Origin: Meira nashicola
Lineage: Eukaryota; Basidiomycota; Exobasidiomycetes; Exobasidiales; Brachybasidiaceae
Assembly: GCA_001600355.1 (NCBI GenBank)
Contig: BCJU01000010.1
Span: 32,459-96,458, forward strand
Length of the DNA stretch: 64,000 bases
Reading direction: 5' to 3'
The notes under the pieces were generated by a model. It did not search any database. It was not told where the DNA came from and saw only the letters and a program-made list of their open reading frames with translations. Position 1 is the first letter of the stretch. Each line of letters begins with the position of its first letter. Below, one piece after another: positions 51,299 through 60,363 of this stretch. The translations under genes were made by a program, and so were the position numbers.

Positions 51299-52949
51299 CT
51301 AAACAGCATCACCGGAATACACTTTACGATAATGCTTTCTAAGTCTTTTACAAGCATCTTCCATTCCTTTGCGTTTGCGTAAATCAACACATGCAACTCT
51401 AATCATTTGTTCTATAGCGATCGCTTCGGAATCTTGACCCCATCCTCTTGCATCAACACGAAAGCTAATATCAGACCATGGAATAAAGACATCCCCAGGC
51501 CCTCTAGCAAATTCAAATATACGATGATTAATAGCCGTATGATCTTGCAATAAATGTTCTTCATCTAAAAATCTTCCTGCATCTAATTTTGGCCAATTCC
51601 AATGCAAGAATAAAGGTCTTAGTGATTCTCCTGATCCGTGCCAATCGGGTGTGAATTGAATCATACCTATATTCTTGAAATGTTCCATATCTTTGATAAC
51701 ATCGGTAGAATTTGAATCAAAAAATCCGAAACCGTACACCATCTCTTCAACGAGATAATATGGATTACGAAGATATGCGGCTGCGGCTGCAAAAGTTTCT
51801 TTATCTCCTTCTCCATTACCACCTTGAGTGAATAAAGAATAATAATAAGATGGTCCATAATAGTTATAATAACTTGCCAAGAATAGAGTTTTTTCATGAA
51901 TAGCTTTTGAGATAAATATTTGACCGGATTCCATAGATATATTATTTGCTCCAGTCCATTTCGCTGGTAATGGACTTTGAACTTCGGCTAATATTGGAGA
52001 TTCTGACGTTTGAAGGAAATCCGGCCAGACTATCAATCCCATAGTTTCATACATAGAAGATTCGAAAATCCTTTCTGGATTCTCGAGTGCAAGATTGTCC
52101 GCGTCTAAAAATAAAACGTTTTCAAAAGAAGAACTCATGATGGCAAAAGATTTAATTTGAAATGCTTCTAATTTTCTTGCTAATCGTGTTCCGATCGAAT
52201 GACTCATTACTTTACAACGAGCATTCAAGCTTGGTAATAAAGTTTCGCAGAAGTAATCATCATATTCTTCATCTGCTTCCAAGAATAATTCCACAGGCAA
52301 ATTTGATCCAGTCCTTCGAAGGCAACGTAAAGAAACCAAAAAAACGTTTAAATATCTTCCTGCAGCCGTTGAAACGATACCCGTTGTTCCAGGAGAATAT
52401 GTACCTTTTAATGTTAAATCTGCAGAAAGGTTGACGAAATCTTTGTGTGACTTTCGTAACGCTTTTATATCATTTTCTGGCATCTTGACAGTATACCGAG
52501 CAGGCCAAGTAGCTTCATTTATCTTCTTCGGTGCCACGACGCCAGGATCAACGGTTTCAAGATAATGGTCAAGATCTTCCCAAACGGACTGTTAGGTGAA
52601 AATGAATAGCAAGTTAGCGGCATGAGGTAAAGGGGCAAGATATTTTACTCACATTACCAGTTTCAACCTTTCTAGGCTCCGATCTTGTACCCCAAAAAGA
52701 CAGTACAAATATACATAGTATAAAAAATACTGCAAAAAGTCGTAAGCTTGAGTATTGTAAAAAGGGTGCAGATTGAACTTTTAAAATTCGAATGGTATTA
52801 GAAAATTGTGTAGAAATTTGATTGGCTGTTGTGGGTTTCGCTCGTGATTCGATATCTATTTCTTCTTTATCGATTAGAGAGGTTCGCGTTTCGTCCATTG
52901 ATGACCTACGTTCTGCCATCCAAGGATTGAATTTCTTTATATATCTCAT
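51299..52949 (-). CDS. GT71-family (Mnn2-like) alpha-mannosyltransferase
   Basis: Exons 52949-52653 and 52588-51299 join across a 64-nt intron (GTGAGT...CAG) to give 528 aa. Type II Golgi topology: about 65 cytosolic residues, one helix (about 69-90), then the lumenal domain. GIVSTAAGRYLNVFLVSLRCLRRTG and LPVELFLEADEEYDDYF are the N-terminal part of the family fold. KSFAIMSSSFENVLFLDADNLAL holds the DxD metal/GDP-mannose site, then GLIVWPDF. It adds mannose to N- or O-glycans of wall proteins. It is divergently arranged with a second GT71-type gene (53606), 656 bp away. The specific linkage (alpha-1,2 or alpha-1,3) is not certain. Confidence 0.85.
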
Positions 52950-53605
52950 CTTGACAAAAAGGCAATGGATTGAGAAGCTGAATTGAGGTTATGGTGGTGG
53001 TGATGAAGGATACACATATGTCTGAATTTAATCTGAAAAATTGATCAATGTGTAGAAATTAAGCTTTTAGTGTTGCAAAGGATTACGTCTGCAATCCACA
53101 TTCTTTGTTGATAGTAAAAGCATGCAAACAATGTAATTAGCGCAATTTGGTTGTAAGTCTTTAAGGAACGCGCGCGTTCTTCTTTGAATAAATGCATAAT
53201 AGCGTGATATGTCATTTTGAACTGTTAATGCATTATGCAAACGCCACGCAGCGTTGGGCACGCTTATCGTCGAAGTGTAAGACGCGAAACAGCGGGAACG
53301 CAAGGGTGACTAAAATAGAAACAATTACGCGAAACGTGCCGGCGGGGGGAGAGGAGAGCGCAGCGCGTCTGGAATGTTGCGACCAGAATAAAAAAGCCAC
53401 AAGCAATTAGTCCTCCCCCTACATTTATGCAAGCACCCTAACCCGATCTATTTAGACGCGTACCTAGCAGTAATTTGACAGAATCGTTTCAGTTTTAATG
53501 TCTGGAGAGCTTCTTGTTTTGTCCTGTAAAATTAATTAAAATCTAGATTGTATATATTTATCACTTCCCTTTTTCATCATTCACCGTCATCAACAATTTT
53601 ACAAC
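52950..53605. other. Divergent promoter of two mannosyltransferases
   Basis: Shared upstream region with palindrome copy G at 53358-53367 and a half-like CGCAGCG at 53247. The 53200-53400 section is GC-richer than its surroundings. Short open frames unsupported. Confidence 0.55.
53358..53367. repeat. GC-rich repeat element, copy G (partial)
   Basis: GCGCAGCGCG, a partial copy of the palindrome family inside the divergent promoter of the two mannosyltransferase genes. Confidence 0.5.
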
Positions 53606-55123
53606 ATGGGCATCCTTGACGAGAAAGCGTATGAACAACGAAAAAGGTTGATAGCAAATGCAATTGCTGCTTTTCGGAAAACGTCAAAGAAGGTTCTATT
53701 GACATATTGCCTTTTAATCGTACTGGTACTTCATACAATATCAAACATATTCACCATTCGTGCAACTCATGCACCCATTCAAAGCATGATAGATGATGTT
53801 GTTCAACGTCCAATTCGAATTGAAGATCGTACTTCTTTTGCGCAAATGGGTATGCGAGCAAAACTATATATTGATTTTTTAAAGACTGGAAAAGTGAATT
53901 CAAAAGAATTTAATGGTTTCGAAGAAGCAATTTGGAATTTTATACCACGCATAACACATTTACGTGAATATCGCCTTCGTCGAACAAGTCTATCAAAAGA
54001 TCGAAAAAGTCGAGGAATTGTAATGACTGCTGGAAAAGATAATTTCGAATACGCAAACCATTTTATCGCTACAGTTCGTCAAGTTTTCCATAGTAAACTT
54101 CCTATAGAAGTATATTATTATGGTTCAGAAGATTTACCCGATTCAATGGCAGATTTCCTTGAAAGTACATATAAAGATGTTGATGTGATCGATATGGCAA
54201 AAAGACAAAATCCTTTCAACGAATCTGTTGTCAAGCTTGACGGTGGAGGTTGGGCAATGAAACCTTTTGCACTTTTGACGAGTAGCTTTGATGAAGCAAT
54301 GCTTGTAGATGCAGATACAGTTTTAGTTATGCCGCCAGATGATATTTTCAAAAGTGAAGGATATAAAAAGACTGGAACGTTATTCTTTCAAGATAGATTA
54401 GCACAATGCACAGGCGAAGAAAACGTTCCGCATGAAATGCATAAATTCTTAAAAGATCAATTTGGCATGGATGGACCGCCAGCATCGATCAAACATGAAT
54501 TATTTTGGCAAAAAAGTTGTCATCATTATCAAGAGTCGGGTTTGTTACTTGTTGACATGAATAAGCCTGAAGTTTTTGGATCACTTTTGTTAACCGCATG
54601 GATGAATACACGTCAAGTTCGAGAATATCATACTTATCAACAATTTCACGGTGAAAAAGAATCTTTTTGGCTTGCATTTGAACTTACCCATCAACCTTAT
54701 TCATTCAACAAACAATACGGTGGCACAATCGGAGCAGAATATTCTCCTCACGTTGACGGATTTTGTTCAGATCATCTTTTACACTTTATAAGTGATATTC
54801 AAGAACATTCAATCGTTCCTAAAATTCATCATCGTAGGGATGCTGCTGTTCAAAGTTATGGTATACCCACCGGAAAACCAGCTTGGATTAATGGTTCATT
54901 AAGAAGAAATAAATTACGTTTATCAAAAGAAATGCTTTATCCTCAAGAAAGTATTTGGGCAGTTGATGGTTGGTGGGAATGGATGGCAGAAGAACAAACG
55001 TTTTGTTTACGAAATTATACCCGTCAACCTTTGAGTAGTTATGGCTTACAAGATACACTTACAAAATTGGTTACCGTGGCTGAAAAAGCGGAAAAGCACG
55101 CAGAAATGGCTGATCTTTTGTAA
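53606..55123 (+). CDS. GT71-family (Mnn1-like) alpha-1,3-mannosyltransferase
   Basis: A 505-aa single-exon type II membrane protein: about 30 cytosolic residues, one helix at about 31-50, then the lumenal catalytic domain. RGIVMTAGKDNFEYANHFIATVRQVF opens the fold, LPIEVYYYGSEDL follows, and SFDEAMLVDADTVLV holds the DxD motif at about residues 233-235. FFQDRL, QESGLLLVDM and EKESFWLAFEL are family blocks. It transfers terminal mannose to Golgi glycans. With the divergent neighbour it forms a GT71 pair that may be co-regulated. The last 25 residues are a short amphipathic helix. Length is somewhat below yeast Mnn1. Confidence 0.87.
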   Translation: MGILDEKAYEQRKRLIANAIAAFRKTSKKVLLTYCLLIVLVLHTISNIFTIRATHAPIQSMIDDVVQRPIRIEDRTSFAQMGMRAKLYIDFLKTGKVNSKEFNGFEEAIWNFIPRITHLREYRLRRTSLSKDRKSRGIVMTAGKDNFEYANHFIATVRQVFHSKLPIEVYYYGSEDLPDSMADFLESTYKDVDVIDMAKRQNPFNESVVKLDGGGWAMKPFALLTSSFDEAMLVDADTVLVMPPDDIFKSEGYKKTGTLFFQDRLAQCTGEENVPHEMHKFLKDQFGMDGPPASIKHELFWQKSCHHYQESGLLLVDMNKPEVFGSLLLTAWMNTRQVREYHTYQQFHGEKESFWLAFELTHQPYSFNKQYGGTIGAEYSPHVDGFCSDHLLHFISDIQEHSIVPKIHHRRDAAVQSYGIPTGKPAWINGSLRRNKLRLSKEMLYPQESIWAVDGWWEWMAEEQTFCLRNYTRQPLSSYGLQDTLTKLVTVAEKAEKHAEMADLL

Positions 55124-56357
55124 ATGATATCAATTCCTTGTGTATGTTTTTGTGCTAACAAATGTTTATTCTATACTTCATGAATAAGAATGCAATATAA
55201 CAGCCCAGCACAAATTCCTGCACCGATGAGTAAATGAAATGAGTGAATACACCCATCACTGAACGAATAAACCTTACTGCTGCTAAAGCAGAACAATTAT
55301 GTTGATAGGAATAATAGAACATGTGTGATTTAAATGGATATAAAAACATTAATTCAATAACCCAAATTTTATCATGGAAATTGTCACGTTTTTAAAATAT
55401 TTGAAATTACTCCTGACTCGAAAAGTCAATTTCATCGAACGAACACGATTAAACATGTTACAGTGACAGTAATGAAAGGTAACATATCATTAATAATGAT
55501 ATAGTTAAAAAGACATCGTCTTTGCAGGCACGAATCATGCAGGTATAAATGAAAGTCAAAAAATTCTTTTGATTATGATTCGTAATTTTCAACAACACAG
55601 TTTTTTTTAGCAAATTAAAAGACTTTTAACATCAAGAATCGACGGAAAACCAAAGTGATCTTTATAATGATAATATAGGTATAAAGGTGCTAGAAGGAGC
55701 CTTTTTGGGTATAAACACGGACGGTACCATCACGAAAATAATATGAGAATAAGTTTTTATTAAAATCTTTAAAAGTCGACTTCGAATTTATAGTTTTATA
55801 GAAAAGTATTTGTTGAAAATATTTACTATGAACATTATTGACTTTATTACCAAGAAATTTATTACCAGAGCAATCATATATACAAAGTGCAGACTGAAAA
55901 AGTTGAAAATAGAGGACAAGAACTTGTGGATGTTGGAGAATAGCGGAGTTCGGGGATTTGGATTTAGCGACGATTTAGTATCCTGCTTTACGGGAACGTT
56001 CCACGTGTGTGGAACAATATATGCTGCACATAAGTTTGCTGGCATAGCAAGATACGCGACGTTCGGTATTACATAAACTATTTGTATTTATTCTATATTT
56101 TTAATACAAATCATCGTTCTCTAAATCTATACAAGGAAAGAATACGCGCAATATAAACATACAATGCAATCTTTCACAAGTAATCAAATGAGTCTATTTA
56201 TAAAGCAATGAATTGCATGGATTGGGCGACATAAGAGTGAAACATAAGTATCAGGTACAATGAAGGTCAAAGAAATATAAAATACCTAGAAAGACGTAAT
56301 ATTGAAGAATAAAAGAGTGGTATGTGATAATGATGGGTAGGTTTATTCGCTACTTGC
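55124..56357. other. Gene-poor interval
   Basis: About 1.2 kb of AT-rich DNA. Open frames of 60-90 codons on both strands (55155-55349, 55788-56076) lack domain, signal or composition support. No repeat or RNA recognised. Confidence 0.5.
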
Positions 56358-56819
56358 TTAAGTGCACTTCTTCTTTCTGCACAATGATGATCTGCAAACT
56401 GCATCACGGTTGCATGAGCTGCCCTTCTTGAGGGCTACTTTGCAGCGGTTACCTTCCAACGTCGAACAGAAAGTTCCATCAACACATTGACCATCCACTT
56501 TGCACTTTCCACCTCTCTTAACTGATTCTTGGTTTACACATTTACCTGGACTGGATTTTTTGGCACTTGTGCAAAGACCTGAATCACAACTTGCATCTTT
56601 ATAGCATCCAGCTCCAATCGTTTGTTTGTCTTGGCATTTTCCATACATGCAATTACCGCTTTCGCAATCTGCGCTTTTCTTGCATTGGTCTCCGTTTGGA
56701 ATATCAGTTGATGGAACGGATGGAACGCCAGATGCTTGAGCTCTGCTTGCAGCTTGAACTTGCAAGAGCAAGGCAGCAGAGAAAATGAGTGCGATGAAAA
56801 GAGTGTGAATGAACTTCAT
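56358..56819 (-). CDS. Secreted cysteine-rich protein of four 4-Cys modules
   Basis: A 153-aa protein with a signal peptide (residues 1-23, cleavage near VQA). The mature chain has exactly sixteen cysteines in four modules of four: CKKSADCESGNCMYGKC, then modules beginning CYKDASC, CKVDGQC and CNRDAVC. The consensus is C-x5-C-x4/5-C-x4-10-C. No transmembrane segment or GPI tail. The module resembles small disulfide-knotted repeats (dickkopf or EB-like) seen in many secreted eukaryotic proteins, including fungal effectors. The even cysteine count implies eight disulfides. Function unknown: wall, effector or antimicrobial roles are all possible. A TATAAATA element lies 87 bp upstream. Confidence 0.82.
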   Translation of the reverse strand: MKFIHTLFIALIFSAALLLQVQAASRAQASGVPSVPSTDIPNGDQCKKSADCESGNCMYGKCQDKQTIGAGCYKDASCDSGLCTSAKKSSPGKCVNQESVKRGGKCKVDGQCVDGTFCSTLEGNRCKVALKKGSSCNRDAVCRSSLCRKKKCT

Positions 56820-58431
56820 TTTTATTTATTGAAGTTAGTGTTTGAGTCTTGATGTTTTGAGGCCGTGATAGAAGAAAAGATAATTCTCAAGACAGATTAT
56901 AGTTATATTTATACATTTTCTGTTCCCTAACATAGCATCATTTTTTCCTTATATCTTATGATCGAAATACTTTGAATATCTCGTGGCTTTAGCAAAGTTA
57001 TGCTGATTGATTATATCAATCGTTTTCAGTCAGAATATTCTTTCTTATTACATCGGGATAAGATCGGAATGGGATAAAGTAAATGTAAATTCTATCAATT
57101 TCATCCAAATGCAGAATGCTATGCCATTATATCCTCCGGAAAAAGCTTCTTTTCGGTTCTGTGCCTGAAAATCTGCATGCAAAAATAGACATAACACTTT
57201 GACTGACATTTTAGGCGCGTTATCAGTAATTTGAGACAAATTCGATTTTTTGAACGTCGCTTAAATGCCTCTTATTGAAAAAGTTAGCCGATGACTGCAA
57301 TTATCAAGTGATTTCGTACCTGCTTCCTTGGCGTGAACATAAAGTAGGATATATCAACTACATAATACTAATATCATCCCTTACTATTCTAGCGATGTCA
57401 AAGATTGCCGGCCTGATAGCTGAATCTGAATTGGGAATTGTGGCTTATAGCACATGAATAGATGAATCGTACGAAATTGTTTGTACCTGCATGCATCAGG
57501 AACGCGTTATACACAAAACCACAATTTGCCCTTACCAAACATTTCGATCTGACGCGTCTTTTTTTTGCAATGCCGTGAATGCATACGAACAAAGTGTGAA
57601 GAATGTGTGTGTGTGTGCGTGCATGCGGAATCTTAGCCTGAAAGTTGAAAGGCCAGTATCAGAATTGGTTAGGGTTACTACAATGGAAGAGGAATGTTTT
57701 TATATGATCATTGATTTGATTTGCTCTCATGTCTCATTTTTTAAAAGACTTTCTGGCTCAAGCTTTCACTTGGCACTCAAGAGTAAATGATTTCTAAAAA
57801 GAAAGTAAGAACATTTACACTTCTGTGACAGAGTTTATAGAAAAAGAGACGTTCAACTACAAATTCTAGTTGGCTGAATTCAATCCCGTTTACTTCGCCT
57901 TCTTTGTCTGCTCCATTCATTCTGCCCAAGTGCCTTTGTATATACTGTTCGAATAAAGCAGTGTATATTCCATTCCGAAACAATTTAGCCGACCTAAAGA
58001 AAAAATAAAATGAAGAAGAGATTGATTCGGTATGTTTTGCACCTTCTGGGCGAAACTTATCCTTCTAAAGTGAATAAATTCACTGCTGGAATTTTCTGAA
58101 AAAAAGATAAAATTAAGGATCGATAACAGGCTGCTTACTAAATACACGCGGATCAAACATCTGTAAAGTGTGATTAGGATGATCATACAGCGGTGACATA
58201 AGCAGATTACATAATCACACTTGCGATATTGGAATAGAAACGTGAACTTTTTAGAATTCGGGTAGAATAACCCGCTTATCTGCGTAAAGCCCGTTAAGGC
58301 AAAGCCCGTTTAAAAATGACTGACATACTTCGTATCTCCATAATGATGATCACTTACTTAGATAAAAGGGTTACTTTCCAATCAAATTTCTATTATTTCC
58401 CTTTAAACATTCACTAAGAATTGTGTAAATT
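56820..58431. other. Longest gene-free interval in the window
   Basis: About 1.6 kb. It contains the TATA element of the Cys-rich gene and a repeated AAAGCCCGTT at 58286-58295 and 58301-58310. Open frames of 60-99 codons on both strands overlap each other and none has support. Confidence 0.5.
56906..56913 (-). promoter_or_regulatory. TATA element of the Cys-rich secreted protein gene
   Basis: TATAAATA on the minus strand, 87 bp before the ATG at 56819; the same octamer as at the phosphatase and xylanase genes. Confidence 0.5.
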
Positions 58432-59781
58432 ATGGCAGTGACAGATAAGGTCATCATTTCCGGAGCAGGTATAGGGGGATTAGCTTTAGCACAAGGATTA
58501 AAAAAAGCAAGAATACCATTCACCATTTACGAACGTTCATCTAAAAATGATAGACTTAAGAACCCTTTTGGTTATCAAATTTTATTACTGGCAGATGGCA
58601 TATCAGCTCTTAAGGAACTATTGCCAACAGAATTATATCGCTTCCTTCTCACTATTCATCAAATTGAAGGCGGAAAAGGATATCAAAATTGCTTTTTTCA
58701 TAGAGACACCTTAGAGCCACTCTTGAAATTAACTTTAGAAGACGATCTTAAACGAAACGAATTTGACGCTCATGATTTAATGGTTGAACATACAATTCTA
58801 CGAGAGATCTTATGTGAAGGAATTGAAGATCAGATTTATTTCGATCGATTTATAACAGAATATACAGAAGATCAAAACGGAGTAAACATAAAACTTAACA
58901 ATGGTGAAACGGATAAAAGTTCAATTTTAATCGGTGCTGATGGTATAAATTCTTTTATACGATCTCAAAAATTACCACAAGCAAAAGTATTCAAGTCAAA
59001 TATTCGTTTGATCAATGCACGTATAAATTTAGATTCACAAGAAAAGAAAGATTTACTACCTAAATCTTTAGATATTCAATCTTTGAACACAATCATCGGT
59101 CATTCGCCAATTTTTGGAAGTATCTTATTTGCTTCTTATCCAAAGCAACCAAAGATAGCAGTAGAATATTTAGACTTATGGAAAAGGCTTCAGCCAGCTT
59201 TATGCGATAGTTGTCGAATTGGTATTTGGACGGACGAAGAGAGAATAAAAGATAAATTTGAGCGAGGTGAAAACTGGGATTTAGTCAAACAACTTGTAGC
59301 GAGAGAAAAGTTTAATGACAACTTTGTTAAACTTATCAAGCAAGCAGATGAGAATACAGTCTTTACTGCTATCCCACGAACCATGACTAAAGTTGAAAAC
59401 TGGCCCTCGAGTAGAGTTACTCTTTTAGGCGATGCAGCTCATGCTATGCTACCCTTTTTAGGAAGAGGGGCTAACACAGCATTAGAAGATGGATTGACAT
59501 TAACAAATAAAATAAAGGATTATGGTATAAATCAAAAAGCTATACTTGATTACGAAAAGATAATGAGACCAAGAGGAGAATATTGGATTGAAAAATCTAA
59601 AAGTACGCCTTTAACCAAGCCAATTGTTTTTCGAAATAGATGGGTTGGTGGTTTCATCTTACGATTAGTAATTATAAGCTCTCAAATTGTTTCACATTTG
59701 CCATTTCTACGTCGTTTTATAATTAGTAAAATGAGGCAAAATCATGGATACAATCGAACAGCTTCTGCTCGGGGTGGATAA
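58432..59781 (+). CDS. FAD-dependent monooxygenase (aromatic hydroxylase type)
   Basis: A 449-aa single-exon group A flavin monooxygenase. GAGIGG (residues 11-16) binds the FAD ADP moiety, followed by FTIYERSS. ILIGADGINS is the DG motif binding FAD and NAD(P)H, and VTLLGDAAHAMLPFLGRGANTALEDG the GD motif contacting the FAD ribose. A weakly hydrophobic C-terminal stretch (about 405-425) may attach it to membranes. It hydroxylates aromatic or related substrates, as do salicylate hydroxylase and meroterpenoid epoxidases. The substrate is unknown. It could serve the secondary-metabolism group upstream or aromatic catabolism. Start ATG at 58432 is immediately before the Rossmann strand. Confidence 0.9.
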   Translation: MAVTDKVIISGAGIGGLALAQGLKKARIPFTIYERSSKNDRLKNPFGYQILLLADGISALKELLPTELYRFLLTIHQIEGGKGYQNCFFHRDTLEPLLKLTLEDDLKRNEFDAHDLMVEHTILREILCEGIEDQIYFDRFITEYTEDQNGVNIKLNNGETDKSSILIGADGINSFIRSQKLPQAKVFKSNIRLINARINLDSQEKKDLLPKSLDIQSLNTIIGHSPIFGSILFASYPKQPKIAVEYLDLWKRLQPALCDSCRIGIWTDEERIKDKFERGENWDLVKQLVAREKFNDNFVKLIKQADENTVFTAIPRTMTKVENWPSSRVTLLGDAAHAMLPFLGRGANTALEDGLTLTNKIKDYGINQKAILDYEKIMRPRGEYWIEKSKSTPLTKPIVFRNRWVGGFILRLVIISSQIVSHLPFLRRFIISKMRQNHGYNRTASARGG

Positions 59782-60363
59782 ATAGAGGGTTTAGGTGTAG
59801 ATATCACTTTTAATACTTTAATTTATTTTCTTAATAATACACCGCTTTCGGCCGAGAACACGGCATGCACCTTCGTTTAATTAACCGTTTTAGCGTCATC
59901 TTTATGATCTGATAACAATCTTATTGTGGCAAAGAACTGTGTACTTTTAATCGGCGACTTTACCAATAATTGACGCGTTTTGGACGTGCAACATGCCTTC
60001 TTCTTCCCACAAAAGATTTGCATGCAAGGTGTTTAGATTAGCGTATTTTTGTTTCTAATCCTTCGGCCATTGTAAATCACCTATCAGATTCGCATCCGGA
60101 AGATACTATTGGTTGTTTATTCATTCTTTTGTTCTCTTTTTCATCTGATCATCTTCTTTTACACGTAAGGCACATTAAGGAACGAAGCTTATTTAACTTC
60201 TGATTGCATTGCATTGCATGATTATCAGACGAGAAATAAGTTGGTACCACATGCAAAAGTGAAACGATTAAAATTTTGCAGTTCAACTTTTCAAGGATAT
60301 AAGAAGAAGACTAAACATTCTCACTTTCTTTATTCACGACCTCATCTTTTCTAACCGATCATC
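59782..60363. other. Promoter region of the siderophore-type transporter
   Basis: Contains TTTTAGCGT at 59888-59896 and a GATATAAG element at about 60296-60302, 62 bp before the ATG, followed by a pyrimidine-rich leader. Repeated TGCATTGCATTGCATG near 60203. GATA-type sites expected for iron regulation occur (for example ATGATCTGATAAC near 59903), which is only suggestive. Confidence 0.5.

Noticed and set aside
55788..56076. Overlapping frames of 85-88 codons on both strands
   Set aside because: Mutual shadows in AT-rich DNA, no coding signature on either strand.
57491..57790. 99-codon frame with Cys-rich central part
   Set aside because: The cysteines come from a GTGTGTGTGTGC simple repeat; no signal peptide.
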